Origin: Knufia peltigerae
Lineage: Eukaryota > Ascomycota > Eurotiomycetes > Chaetothyriales > Trichomeriaceae
Assembly: GCA_030247855.1 (NCBI GenBank)
Contig: JAPDRN010000076.1
Location: 1 to 64,000 of the forward strand
Direction of reading: 5' to 3'
DNA: 64,000 bases
The stretch's first letter is position 1. Every line of letters begins with the position of its first letter. This document shows, piece after piece, positions 43,833-55,053 of this stretch. The notes under the pieces are model-generated. The model did not search any database, was not told the DNA's origin, and worked only from the letters and a program-made list of their open reading frames with translations. The translations under genes and the position numbers were made by a program.

Positions 43833-44146
43833 ACTAGTAGTACGAGTACAACGAGACGGATGAGGAATGTGATCAACAATCACACTGTATGAGAAACGAC
43901 CCAACGTGTTGCTATCTGTCGGCGGTTTACCGAAAATGATTGCCCAAGTTTCACTGAAAAAGAGACAACGATTTACACAAGATAAACCCCCGGACCTCCT
44001 CCTTTTTCCTTCTCCCTTTTTGCTTGTTTGTCCTCCTTCCCCCTTACCCGTCCTTTTTTACCTTGACAGCCTTTGGAAATGTTTAATAGTATCGGTACTT
44101 TTCGCCTTTGTTGCTTGCTTCTTTGTTTTTTTTTTGCTTTTCTCTC
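43833..44146. other. Intergenic between convergent genes
   Basis: Shared 3' flank of the P450 (+) and GFA (-) genes, strongly T/C-rich near 43995-44150. Confidence 0.5.
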
Positions 44147-44632
44147 TCAAACAATCTGACCGGGCCAAGGCGAATCCTTGAGCCCGCCAGCCCAGTTGTC
44201 GTTCCTCCCGTCCCAGTATTGGATCTTGAACTTGCCCAAGTCCAGACCTTCCTGGGGTTGATCCAGAGTCAGGGCGTTGAGCGTCGAGAACTCGTGGACC
44301 TGGCCTCCGGCCTCGATCCGCCCTCGCGAGAAGACGTGGATCCCACACGTGCCGCAAAAGTACTTGTGGACGTCCCTCCCGGACGGCAAACGGTAGTCCT
44401 TGAGTTCCGCCTCGGATTTCGGAGAGACCAATCTGAAATCCTTTTCGTCGAAACGTAGACTGGTGAATCCTTGTTTGAAGCAGATGGTACAGTTGCATCG
44501 AGATACCACCAGGTCGTCGTTGTTCTTGTCGTCGTCGCCGTCAGACTTATCGGTGGTGGCGGGGAGGGCAATGGTGTATTTGATGAAGCCACAATGGCAA
44601 GATCCGGTAAAGGTTTGTTTGGGAGTAGACAT
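44147..44632 (-). CDS. GFA/CENP-V domain zinc protein
   Basis: Single exon, 161 aa from the ATG at 44632; the in-frame codon at 44656 is TTG. The family is named for glutathione-dependent formaldehyde-activating enzyme; most fungal members are uncharacterised. All zinc ligands are visible: SCHCGFIKY near residue 10, RCNCTICFKQG, and YFCGTCGIHVFSRG. A Lys/Asp-rich loop (KSDGDDDKNNDD) is inserted before the second cluster. It ends in the typical LDLGKFKIQYWDGRNDNW segment. Function beyond zinc binding is not inferred. Confidence 0.87.
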   Translation of the reverse strand: MSTPKQTFTGSCHCGFIKYTIALPATTDKSDGDDDKNNDDLVVSRCNCTICFKQGFTSLRFDEKDFRLVSPKSEAELKDYRLPSGRDVHKYFCGTCGIHVFSRGRIEAGGQVHEFSTLNALTLDQPQEGLDLGKFKIQYWDGRNDNWAGGLKDSPWPGQIV

Positions 44633-45426
44633 TGTTACGGGAGTTCTTGTTGCCAAGAGGTTATCACTGATGAATACCTATGTGGGCAGTTATATGATAA
44701 CGGTGTTAGAAGAGGACTGGAAGACAACAAGTTTCAACTTTTGGAAGGAGAAGAAGCTGTGAAGAAAAGAAAGAAGGAAAGAAACACGACGGCAAGAAGA
44801 TTCAGGTCGAGACTTTATACTTGAGGCACAGTATACAAATGGTATCCTCCGCACTCGTACATGGCCATCGAAGCATTCCGTAGTATGAATCTCACAATGA
44901 ATACGAAGTACTCCCCAGGTTAGGTTAGGTTAAGTCGTTGACCCCCTTACTAGGCACTATTGTGTCCCTGATCGGGCATGGTTCAAGGCAGCAACCTCTT
45001 AGCGCGAAAACTGCCTGAAGCTTCTTTTCTTTTACAGACATACCGAGTATAGACCACGACCTGATTTTGGAATTATGTCAGTCTCATGTTAATTCGACCA
45101 TTCTTTTCCTATTTACTTGGTCGGTATTTCATACCTGATTCAGGTACAAGAGAGAACGAAAGAACGAGTCCTCTTTTCCCTCTGGTGCAAACGCCTCAAG
45201 CACGTGATCCCACCATCACCCTTAAGGGGTCTCTCAGCCTCGTCAGCCTTGTACCACCAGTATGAGAAATGTGAGCCCCTCCTGGCCTTTTGACCTTTTG
45301 ACCTTTTTTTTCAGGTGGTGTCAACTTTATTCTTTTTGTCACTCTCTTACCATCACTATCATCATAGTCATCTTCTTGTTGTTGTCGTTGGTGAGTCATG
45401 TTACGGCAAGTGAAGGATAGCCAACT
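44633..45426. other. Intergenic
   Basis: No gene is supported. Three AGGTT units occur at about 44917-44933. A T-rich tract lies near 45303-45312. Confidence 0.5.
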
Positions 45427-46217
45427 TCAACGGATCGTAGTCTTTGCCGCCGCTCGAGCATGTGCTTTTGCCAATCTGCGCCTCGCACGTTTCACCATGG
45501 CCTGCCAACGCATGACTTTCTCGGGGTACGACAGTGCTCTTTTTTGTTCCACTCGCGACTCCGCCGCCGCCGCCGCCGCCTCAGGCTCCTTCTTGTGCAG
45601 GAATGCCATCTTCATCCTCATCAACACTCGCACGTTTCGGTACTGGCAGCACAACCTGGCGCGGGCCCGGAGGTAGTCGCGGAAACGGTTCGGGTTGGTC
45701 ACTCCCATGACGTGCTGTAGGGTGTACGAGAGGGCTTCGGCCCGCAATCGGTCGCAGCGTTCCTCGAGCTTGCCTTGCAGGTGGGTGAACCACGAGAGAC
45801 ATCGATCCCGGGGGAGTCCCTCGTGGCTCTCATTCGCCTCGAGCCCGAATTCGACATTGGTCTCGCGGAGAGCCGCCACGCTGATGTCCTTTTCGAGCTT
45901 GCGGATCCTCTCTTGCTCTTCGATCGGGAGTAGTGGTTCGAGGGTGGGATTGGTGAGATTGTCGATTTCCTTGTTGACGAGTTTGAACTTTTCCTCTGAA
46001 ACGTTGGCACATTTGGGAGTACATGTCAGTCCATTCTCCTGGGGATTCGATGCATTGGCTTGCTTTTGTGTGTGCATATGTGTATGTATGTGTCGGTGAA
46101 TTCATAAAGGACGTGTGCGTGTGAGAGTAACGATGATGAAAGGAGAAATGACTTACGGTCTTCTATTTGCATTTGCATGGGTGTTTTCTTAGTTGAGTCT
46201 TCCAAAGGTCTCGCCAT
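45427..46217 (-). CDS. Uncharacterised helical protein with poly-Ala run
   Basis: Not recognised. Two exons: complement(45427..45995, 46157..46217), 209 aa, with a 161-nt intron (GTAAGT...TTTCAG). It is helical and charged throughout, with a Lys/Arg-rich C-terminus (VKRARRRLAKAHARAAAKTTIR) that could bind nucleic acid or act as a nuclear signal. Six consecutive Ala come from a GCC-type repeat at 45561-45580. Residues DRCLSWFTHLQGKLEERCDRL and FRDYLRARARLCCQYRNVRVL look like conserved amphipathic helices. No signal peptide. Confidence 0.6.
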
Positions 46218-46783
46218 GGTGATGGCCGTGTAGCAAGAGGTTTTTTGGTTAGATTCAGGTTGTGGGATGAGGTCGCGACGATGTGTAAGAGAGAATGTGT
46301 GGTGGGAAAAGAGAGACCGAAATAGTCGCGATGAAGTTGTGAATGAAAAATGCATCTTCTAGGTATTCGCCGCTCTGGAGAGATGTGTGTGAAAGAAAAG
46401 TGACGCGACTGTGAGCGAGAATCAATTTATGAATGAACGCAACAATTGACTGTTGTCGCATTATTGAGTCCATTATACTGACTCGCTTCACTCCCTGGAT
46501 AGACCAAAAGATGGATTCATCGGACTCAGCAAACGAGGACAATGAATCTCCGTTAGATACTTGACACTATGTCGTGATAATTCACCAAAAGGGATTGGAG
46601 GAATTTGTCCAATCGTTGTATGAATAAGTCGCGAGCCGAGTATCGTTGCAAGACGATGCTGTGACCCCTTCCAATTGTGCTCTTGTACTGATTTGACAAG
46701 ACCGCCCTGCATTTTCAGATGCCCCCACGGTACGCAACAGAGACCGCTCAGTCTATGCTTGGTCACAAATTCCCATGCTTGAT
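46218..46783. other. Intergenic, promoter of the 209-aa gene
   Basis: Upstream region of the minus-strand orphan gene and 3' flank... of nothing on the plus strand; the permease gene ends at 46784. No gene is supported. Confidence 0.45.
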
Positions 46784-48445
46784 CTACACCTTGCCCTCCT
46801 TGCCTTCATCTTCGCCAAAGACTTGGACTCTGGTCTTTTGGAATTGTCGGGCGGGAATTCGGTTTTCAAACAAAAAGTCGAGCTCGGCAAACGTGCGGTC
46901 CTTGACCTCGGGAAGCCGGAAAAAGGTCCAGATCCAGAGAAAGACCGTCGAGCCGGCCCAGAAGAAGGCTGTCTTGCCCAGCCAATTCCACGCCGTCGCA
47001 CTGATCATGTAAGTGGTCAGCGTGTTGTTGAAGACCGAGGCAATATGATAGGCGTTACGGCCGATGACGGCGGTCTTGCTGCGAAGCCGCGTTGAAGGCA
47101 CGTCGAACCCCAGAATGTACGACATGGGCCCGACCGAAAGCGAGTAGACAAAGTAGAAGGTGATGATGAGTGCACCCGTCGTCCACGAGGTCGCCCGCGT
47201 GTACGTAGGGACTCCCAGACCGCCGATGATCATCTCCAGCACGAAACATGCCCCAAGACCCCAGAGGTAGATGGTGCGTCGGCCCACCCGTGGGAACACA
47301 AACCAGATGAGGATACCCGCGGCCATGCCGACGGCGTTCTGGCCCAGACTGAGGTCGAACGCTTCGTCAGCACCAAGACCCTGCGCCTGGAAGAACGACG
47401 TCGTGTACAGAACCAGCGAGAATCCCACCAGCGGCTGCATCGCCTGGGCCATGCATGAGATTTCGGTGCGGCGGAGGTTGGTGCCGCGGAAGCAGTCCCA
47501 ATAGCTCGTGCCTTGCTCGAGGGCCATCTCGTGTTGGTTGGTCAGCACCATCTCGCTGAGCGTGTTGTCGATCTGCTGCGCATCCAGCCCGCGCGAGAGT
47601 CTCTGGAGAGACCGACGGGCGTCCTCCAGCCTGTCCTTGCGCACCAGCCACCAGGGCGACTCAGGAGCAAAGGCAGCGGCGACCATGATTAGCGGCGGCC
47701 AGATCCATTGAACCGCCCACGGCACGCGATACGCCCACTGTGTTGTGTCGTTGGTGTAAGCGCGTAGGACGCCGCTGGCCAAGAACTTGCCGATGCTCCA
47801 ACAAATGTTGACGTACGTCTCCAGGTACGGCCGGAGGGCTAGCGGGGTGATCTCCGCCGCGTACACGGTTGTCAAGGTTAGAAAGACTCCGAGGGGTAAC
47901 CCGAGGAGAATCTCGCCAACCAACAAGGCTCCAATGCTGGGGGCGAAAAAAAGGATAAAGACAAAGGCAGCGTTGAAGAAGCAGGCGGCGGCGGTGGTCT
48001 TTTTGAAGCCAAAGCGATCAGTCGCGTAGCCCGTGACGATCAGACCGAAGAACTGGCCTATCATGGTCCCCTGGCCCAAGGCACTTTGCCACGGAGCCGT
48101 AAGCGAATACGTACCGTTAGGCTGGAGGCGGCCGTACTTTTGCGCAAAGGCAGGCAAACCGAAGAAGGAGTAGATGAGATCCGTGTCGTACCCCTCCATG
48201 ATGACGGCTGTAGAGAGAGATAGCGACCAGGCGATGGCCATGGGATATCGTTGGAACGCCGTGCGTAGCGACAGGGTATGCTCAGCCGTCTGTGCATCAA
48301 GGGCACCTTGGACGGTCTGCGTTTCTAATATTTGAGTTCCTAGACTCGTCTTGTCCATCGGCTTCTTGTCGATCGGGCCCGTGTTAGCGTCGAGGGATCG
48401 CATGGTGTCCGTGGTATTCGGGGTCATGGTGCTTGTAGCATCCAT
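46784..48445 (-). CDS. Alpha-glucoside (maltose-type) MFS permease
   Basis: Sugar:H+ symporter of the major facilitator superfamily, closest in motif to fungal maltose/alpha-glucoside permeases. Single exon, 553 aa. It has a soluble N-terminus of about 65 aa, then 12 membrane spans. Signatures: MEGYDTDLIYSFFGLPAF (family-specific start of TM1), GYATDRFGFKKT after TM2, the PESPWWLVRKDRLEDARRSL loop, PLVGFSLVLYTTSFF, FVFPRVGRRTIYLWG, and the C-terminal RLPEVKDRTFAELDFLFE. It is divergent from the GH13 alpha-glucosidase gene 648 bp away, which supports alpha-glucoside uptake as its job. Confidence 0.87.
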   Translation of the reverse strand: MDATSTMTPNTTDTMRSLDANTGPIDKKPMDKTSLGTQILETQTVQGALDAQTAEHTLSLRTAFQRYPMAIAWSLSLSTAVIMEGYDTDLIYSFFGLPAFAQKYGRLQPNGTYSLTAPWQSALGQGTMIGQFFGLIVTGYATDRFGFKKTTAAACFFNAAFVFILFFAPSIGALLVGEILLGLPLGVFLTLTTVYAAEITPLALRPYLETYVNICWSIGKFLASGVLRAYTNDTTQWAYRVPWAVQWIWPPLIMVAAAFAPESPWWLVRKDRLEDARRSLQRLSRGLDAQQIDNTLSEMVLTNQHEMALEQGTSYWDCFRGTNLRRTEISCMAQAMQPLVGFSLVLYTTSFFQAQGLGADEAFDLSLGQNAVGMAAGILIWFVFPRVGRRTIYLWGLGACFVLEMIIGGLGVPTYTRATSWTTGALIITFYFVYSLSVGPMSYILGFDVPSTRLRSKTAVIGRNAYHIASVFNNTLTTYMISATAWNWLGKTAFFWAGSTVFLWIWTFFRLPEVKDRTFAELDFLFENRIPARQFQKTRVQVFGEDEGKEGKV

Positions 48446-49093
48446 GTCTCATAGCCGATGGCGTGTTGGATTTCCGCGAGGAACCGGGTCTGAGTCGTCG
48501 TCCTGGGAACGAAGTACCTTCTGGATCGAACTCTGGGAGAAGGCTCATGAGAGGGTTGTTGTGTCACTTTATAGTTCGCGGATTCCAGGCCCTGTCGACG
48601 GTCTAGAGCCGCCAGGAGATTTCCTGGCGACTGCCGACTCTCGTCCGTCGGTGGGAATGAGATTGTGAGTGACTAATGAGACTTCCAGAATACGGTCCTG
48701 CATAGCCATGTGTGTAGGTTTTTCTGTAACTTGATGATCGCCAGAACCGTAGGCGAACAGTTCGGCGAAGGCTAGTTGAGCGGCAATTCGGCGAACAGCT
48801 GCAAAGTGGGACGGATTCCTCCGTGCATGTCCCAGTCCGGTATGGCGTATGGGATACCTATCCACCAGGCGAGGGTATCATATGCTTATTGGAAGGGGTG
48901 CCTCGAGACTATACTCCGTAGGAGTTAGAATGTCCTCAGTCTCAGGTTGTGATCACTCCTGATCGTAAGGATTTCTTCCACTTACAAGACCTTTCTTGTT
49001 TGTTTTCCCCTGGACAGACCTGGTAGTTCCTCTAGACGGCTCCGAGATTTTTTCTGCATACCTGCCATTGTCACATCCCAAGAACCACCAGCC
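48446..49093. promoter_or_regulatory. Divergent permease/alpha-glucosidase promoter with CGG direct repeats
   Basis: These 648 bp drive both genes of the alpha-glucoside unit. At 48752-48798 there is a cluster of related words: GGCGAACAG at 48752 and 48790, TTCGGCGAA at 48761 and 48787, and CGG at 48763, 48781 and 48789 (the last two spaced CGG-N5-CGG). Paired CGG half-sites are what Zn2Cys6 regulators bind, so this is a candidate operator for the neighbouring MAL-type regulator. A TACTCCGTA copy sits at 48912-48920. Confidence 0.45.
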
Positions 49094-50827
49094 ATGGGCT
49101 CGGTCATGACACCTCGAAAAAAGTGGTGGAAGGGTGCCGTCGTCTACCAAATCTGGCCCGCGAGCTTCAAGGACTCGGACGGCGATGGCCTAGGAGACTT
49201 GAAAGGAATATCGGAGAAGCTCGACTATATCCGCGACCTCGGTGCCGATGTCATCTGGATATCTCCCATCTTTGACAGTCCTCAAGTCGACCTCGGATAT
49301 GACATCTCCGACTACGAACGTATCTATGCCCCGTACGGCACCATGGCTGACTTGGAAAACATCATCCGGGGTTGTCACTCGAAGGGACTGCGCATTCTCC
49401 TCGATCTCGTCATCAACCACACGTCGGACCAACACGCTTGGTTTCGGCAATCCCGCTCGTCAAGATCCAGTCCCCAGCGCGACTGGTATATTTGGAGACC
49501 AGCCCGATATGATGGTGACGGCCAACGCAGGCCTCCCAACAACTGGCAATCCATGTTCGGCGGCAGTGCCTGGGAGTGGGACGAACACAGCCAAGAATAC
49601 TACCTTCATCTGTTCTCACGAGGCCAGCCAGACGTCAACTGGTCGAATCCCATGCTACGAGAAGCCGTGTATAATAGTGCCATCCGGTTCTGGTTGGACA
49701 AGGGCATCGATGGATTCCGAATTGACACTATGGGATTGTTTGCAAAGGACATGTCTTTTACAGACGCGCCCGAGACTGACCCCCATTCCCAGTTCAATCA
49801 CCGGCCGGAAAACTTTCTCATTTTGAACGAGATTCACGACATTCTGCACGAGTACGGCGACTTGATGACGGTGGGGGAATTTGGCGGTCTCAGTGATACG
49901 TCGACGGCAATGCGATATGTCAGTGCCGCAGAATCCCGTGTCGATATGGGCTTCCAGTTCGAGACAGTATGTCTGGGGTACGCGCTGAGCACTTTCAACG
50001 TCCAGCCCATGGACTTGCGCGAGTTTCAGCGTTCCTTTGTCAAGTGGCAGACCTTTATCGAGGGTACCGACGGCTGGACCACCATGTTCCTCGAGAACCA
50101 CGACCTTGCACGTTCCGTGTCCCGGTTCACGTCCGACAAGCCAGAACACATGGTTGCGGCTGCCAAAGTGCTTGCCCTGCTGCAAACGACCGCAACCGGT
50201 ACACTATTTGTGTACCAAGGTCAGGAAATCGGCATGACAAACATCCCCAGCGATTGGCCCATTGAGGAATACAAGGACAAGTCGACACAATGGTACTGGG
50301 AGTCGGTGTTGAAGGAATCGGTCCATGACCCCATAGCTCAGGAAAAAGCCATGGACAACATTCGCAAGGTGGCCAGAGACCACAGTCGGACGCCCATGCA
50401 ATGGACCGGCGGTGTCAACGCCGGCTTCACCACGTCCAAGGCGGGACCGTGGATGCGGATTAACGACAACTTTACCGATATCAACGTTGAAAGGCAACTT
50501 GGCGACAAAGACAGCGTTTTGTCATTCTGGAGGAAACTCCTTCGGCTTCGCAAGGACCACGCCGACCTTTTGGCCTACGGGGATTTTCTCCCAATCGATG
50601 CTGGCGACGACAGCGGGTTGTTCTGTTTTCAAAAGACATCTGTCCACGGTGAAGCCCTGGTTCTGCTCAACCTGACCGCATCCCAGAAGCCTTTTCGGCT
50701 ACCAGATCACTTAGATTTGTCCTTGTTCTCGCTAGAGATTGCCACTGTGTCGGAGATCAAGGATTGGGATAGCCTAGGACCGTTTGAGGGTCGCCTTTAT
50801 ATAGCGAAAGGCTCTTGTCCAGTCTAG
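49094..50827 (+). CDS. GH13 alpha-glucosidase (maltase/isomaltase type)
   Basis: Hydrolyses alpha-1,4 and/or alpha-1,6 glucosidic bonds of maltose-type sugars; intracellular, since there is no signal peptide. Single exon, 577 aa, normal family length. Conserved regions: WWKGAVVYQIWPASFKDSDGDG, DLVINHTSDQHAWF, GFRIDTM with nucleophile Asp211, MTVGEFGG with acid/base Glu262, and ENHDLAR with transition-state Asp337. These place it in the fungal maltase/oligo-1,6-glucosidase subfamily. It is flanked by the permease and by the Zn2Cys6 regulator (stops 63 bp apart, convergent). Confidence 0.93.
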   Translation: MGSVMTPRKKWWKGAVVYQIWPASFKDSDGDGLGDLKGISEKLDYIRDLGADVIWISPIFDSPQVDLGYDISDYERIYAPYGTMADLENIIRGCHSKGLRILLDLVINHTSDQHAWFRQSRSSRSSPQRDWYIWRPARYDGDGQRRPPNNWQSMFGGSAWEWDEHSQEYYLHLFSRGQPDVNWSNPMLREAVYNSAIRFWLDKGIDGFRIDTMGLFAKDMSFTDAPETDPHSQFNHRPENFLILNEIHDILHEYGDLMTVGEFGGLSDTSTAMRYVSAAESRVDMGFQFETVCLGYALSTFNVQPMDLREFQRSFVKWQTFIEGTDGWTTMFLENHDLARSVSRFTSDKPEHMVAAAKVLALLQTTATGTLFVYQGQEIGMTNIPSDWPIEEYKDKSTQWYWESVLKESVHDPIAQEKAMDNIRKVARDHSRTPMQWTGGVNAGFTTSKAGPWMRINDNFTDINVERQLGDKDSVLSFWRKLLRLRKDHADLLAYGDFLPIDAGDDSGLFCFQKTSVHGEALVLLNLTASQKPFRLPDHLDLSLFSLEIATVSEIKDWDSLGPFEGRLYIAKGSCPV

Positions 50828-50890
50828 GTTCTCATAGTACCAACATAATTAAGCGTCTTTACCCTCGTCTCTATATTTTTCTCTTTCGTA

Positions 50891-53235
50891 CTATACGAGA
50901 CCGAAATCATGCACCCCAAACGGCGACAAAGAAGGCAACTGAAACAACCAGTCCTCGTTCGGATCTATAGCCGGCAATATGTCTATCGTGGCTGACGTTG
51001 TCGCTGCGGTCTCATTATCTTCTGTTTGGGTGGAAAGCTGATGATAGACTGGCTGAGGGTCGTTGGCACATTGCTCCGATACAGTTGTAGAAGACGACGC
51101 ATAAACGCCGCCCCGGTCTGCCAGTAAGTCTAAGCGGATTGATGCGTGTTTCGTGACCTCAAAGCCGGTCGCGTGGGCACGGAGAAGCTTTCTGTAAAAG
51201 GCGATTTGATCCATCCAATATTGACTTTCTTCATCCGAAACCGAACAGAGGAACATGCTGATCATGAAGCTTCCTGCGATGGAAAAATTGAGCCTGGAGG
51301 CTGTAGATAATGGAAGAGAAGTTAGTTCGAAGTTACTTTCGGTGTTGAAAGAGGGATACAAGCGGCCTGAGAAGGCAATGGCACGTTTAGCATACCTGAC
51401 CACCAAAACGCCGAGCTGCGGGCAACAGGAAGTTGATCGAGCAGCCGGACCACGGACAACGCAGCAGTTTTGCCTCTTTGGCGTAAATGTTTCCAAAATA
51501 CCTCGTCGGTTGAGAACTGAGAGAGGACGATCCGGAGCGCTCCACGGCACAGCGTGATCTGAACCGTATAGAATGCTAGTTCAAGAGAGCCTTGATGAGA
51601 GTTAGTAGGAATGCCTCGGGGTAGTACATTACTGAATAAAAAATAATCGACGTTCACGAACCTGTCGGGTCAGGAAAACCTTTGCTTGCCAGCAAGGGCT
51701 CCAAGAAAGTGGCGTACCACCTGTCCAAATCTTCCTCCAGCAGGGTCCAGGCATGTTGTAACTCGGCAATCGAACCCCAAAAAGAGCGAGTAGATTTCAC
51801 GGTAAAGAATTCCCGGCATATCCTGGAGAGAATGACAGACAAGGTAGCCATTCCAATAAAGATGTTGGCAGGTTGAGACTGAGATTTGGAAGGCTGCTCG
51901 AAGCCCTCTGCTGCGAAATCAGCCTGTGTCAGCATCGAGACATTGTTTTGATCGTCCTGAAGATACGATGGGCGACCAAGTGTCAATGCAAACCTGGTTC
52001 ACGTCAGTGGCATGAAACTCAAAAGGACATGTCATTACCACTTGTCTTGAATGAAGATGCCCCACCAGAGACGTCTCCGTCGTCGCCGTTCGGTGTCAGA
52101 TATGTCCCAGTCGATGGGATCAATGTTCAATCCTAGATCATGGCCCATTCCTATGATCTATACCGAGTTAACGCCACGGTCGACCAAATGTTATTGGGGT
52201 GTACTCACGCCTCCAACTTCGGCAGACACCCCCGGCATATTCGGTGCGCTTTTGTGGCCCTCCGTCAAACCGAGCACTGATTGGGAGCGAGGAAGATGTA
52301 CTTACCGGAGGACATGGGGGTGACGCTGAGCAAACAACAATGCCGCCTCCACGGTTTCGAGTTTGACTGTGTGTGTCTCGATGTTGAGGGCTTGCTTATT
52401 GAAGTCTGTAAATAGCCAAGGGTCGACGTCGCGGGCCGCCGGACAATGCCGCTGTGCCAGGGCGTAGATCGAGGCCATTAGGGTGGCCGATTTGGCCAGT
52501 GTGGAGGGCTGCTGGGGGCCCAAAAGAGCCATGGAAGGGTGAACATACTCAAAGAAGGCGTGCACGAGGTCATCGCGGAACGACCGGACGGCTTCTTCCA
52601 CAATGTTTCGCGGGTAGTAATACGGTCGGGCGTCGAGATGTTCGTCTGGGAAAGACTGGAGTCACCCCAGGGATGAGTTAAATCGACCTTTGTCTTTGGA
52701 ATAGCACCGGAACGGATAGATCAGTACTCACCGAGAAGTGAACGGGATTTCTTGGATCTGTGCTGATCCTTTGACACGCCCAGTCTGCGTCGCTGGGTGA
52801 GTTGGCTGATGACTTTCCCAAGGAGCTGTGCCGCAAGATAAAGGAGTCGTGGTCGCTGGTCGGGCCAATGTATTGCAAGGTACTTCGAACGATGTCGTCG
52901 GATCGAGCCCGAATCGCTGAAGGTCGTGTCGGGGAGGGCTTTGGCTGGCCCGGATTCGCGCACAAAAGTTCCTGCTCTGCCCGTCGAGCCTGGACATTAG
53001 TGATTACAGCAGGCGCAAGGTTCGTCCTGGAGTTGGGGCTGGTAGTAGCAGTCGAATCCACGACACAGTCCAGGCCTCGGACGGTGCAAAATGTGCAGGC
53101 AGAGGTGCCCCGCCGAACACAACCTGATCGTCTCTGTCGACATGCATTGCACGGCTTCTGTCTCCTTGACCGATAGGGCCTCTGACCGATTCCACCTGCG
53201 TAAACGTCCGGGGGTCTCGAGGCAGGAAGCGTCAT
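50891..53235 (-). CDS. Zn2Cys6 regulator of the MAL-type locus
   Basis: Fungal transcription activator, seven exons: complement(50891..51300, 51396..51590, 51662..51993, 52039..52157, 52209..52248, 52306..52655, 52732..53235), 649 aa with exact phase closure. The zinc cluster CNACRQRRSGC...CTFCTVRGLDC follows basic RSRRQK. The middle homology region includes APNMPGVSAEV, GMGHDLGLNIDP, DWDISDTERRRRRRLWWGIF and DKWFALTLGRPSYL, all typical of the fungal-specific domain. Exon 3 is only 40 nt, so automated annotation could miss it. Its position beside the permease and alpha-glucosidase suggests it controls them. Confidence 0.87.
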
Positions 53236-55053
53236 GATAGTGCTTTTCTAGAAAGCAAGGACCGCGAGAAGTGCCCGGACGTGGCGGAACACAATGAAGG
53301 CCCCAAGGCTGATCAATAATTCGGTATAGCTGGCCACCACCAAAACTTTCAACATGCAGAGTGTCGTAACAGGGCGAGGATTTTTTATGAACTAATTCAA
53401 GCCAAGGGGCCGGCCAATACCTGATGTAGATACTCTGGCTTTATTGGTGAGAGGAGGGACCCGCAGGCTCGCCAATAAGGTCTTCGTTGCTTATCATATC
53501 CTCGCTTCAATGGACAGCAAAAGTAGTTTCGAAGGACGGATAGGAGGTTTATATCTTGTCCGTTCGGGCCATAGGTCGCACAAGTCCGTGTGCATCACGA
53601 CGTTGGGAGAACAGAAGATCGATTTGATATTTTGATCTGACTCAATTACTCAAAAACTCAAAGATATTGTCGATAGAGATGTTTATCCGACGCTGAAGAC
53701 ATGACCTCATTCAATCACGACTGCAACAATTGGTGTATCCTCAGTAGACGTCCTTGGAAAGGTCAAGATTCGTCGCTGAGCATTGGTGTGCGCATTGTCG
53801 AAGATGTGAGAGCCAAATTGGCCCCTGATACTTCTTACTCGCCAAAATGATGCTTGGGCTCCGGACAAGAACAGAGTAAGACGTGGTAAGGGAAAGTTTT
53901 TGTCTGGATTGGTATGTCTTCGAGAGGAGACAATATGATGGAGCAGAGAAAGAATTCTGATGGGAGACGCCATATGGTGTGCCACAGGCTGGAGAGCAAC
54001 CACCTCGACCCAGACTGTCTTCATAATAGGGTTCCCTACAGGATCACATTTGCTCATTGAGGTGTATTCAATTCAGCATGTACAGTGAATGCTCAATACG
54101 CCGTAGATGAAAAGCTGACGCAGTAAATACCGGTGGGAAGGGATTTAGTTAGTGAGTCGAACCGTACTCGTACCACTTCCCATTTCATCTACAGTACTCC
54201 GTATGAGTACTCCGTACAAATCCCTGTCGTCGGTTGTTGCCATGCCATGCTCAACGAGGACAACGATCCAAGCTTAGTGAATAATGGACAGGATTCGATC
54301 TCCCCCTCTTTTTTCTTCCCGTGCTTGCAGCTTCCTCCGCAATAAACTAAATCCATTAGTGTTGTATTCTACTCCATTGTGAGTCTGTGTCCCCATGTCT
54401 AACCCCCGGATCCATCAAATCATCGACCTCAACATCAAGCCTCACTTCCTTCCCATTCGTCCAAAACACTATCTAGTGCCAATGTCTCGAAGCCTAGAAC
54501 ACAACTTGTCCCCTTGTTGTTCCTGAGACATACAGCCCATCATCGTTTTGTCTCTCTCTGCCGTTGGCTTGCGCTACGTACAGCTGAACCGAAGCTTGGT
54601 TCAGTTACTCCCGTCCATACCATCTCGTCTCTAGCACTTCAACCATGTTCGCCTTTTGCCAGCCCCTCCCAGATGAACGCTTTCCCTGTCCAGTACAGCT
54701 CCGAGTTGCTTCGAGCCATTGAAGCTCCAAACTTTGAGCTTGCTTACCTATTGTAGCAGGTACCTTCCAAAGATCCATGACACACGGGAACAAGAGTTTC
54801 GTTCGCTCGATTCGTTCGTCTGCGCAACCAACTGTCAACGTTTGTCCAAGCTTGCCAGAAAAGCTACTCCATCGATAGTACCTTATAAGCTCCTCTACCT
54901 TGCTGTCTGCTTTCCATCCTTTCTCTACCTCACTCAGTCACCTCGACAGTTTACTGCACTTGCCTTGATTCCATCTCGCTCGTTAACCTCGCAGAAAAGA
55001 ACCAAACCACATCACTCTCGTTCAACACAAACAAACCCTCCAGACAACCCATC
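53236..55053. other. Intergenic, 1.8 kb
   Basis: No gene is supported. Two adjacent TACTCCGTA copies sit at 54195-54203 and 54208-54216 (13 nt apart). A minus-strand frame at 53707-54057 (116 aa) has no features I trust. The 500 bp before 55054 are C/T-rich and probably the CFEM promoter and leader. Confidence 0.5.

Noticed and set aside
41808..44632. Secondary-metabolite cluster around the P450
   Set aside because: No synthase or tailoring partner nearby; the neighbours are BTB and GFA proteins.
44917..44933. Telomere-like (TTAGG)n
   Set aside because: Only about three units, internal, and fungal telomeres are normally TTAGGG.
53707..54057. 116-aa minus-strand frame
   Set aside because: No recognisable features and no splice partners; could be real but cannot be supported.
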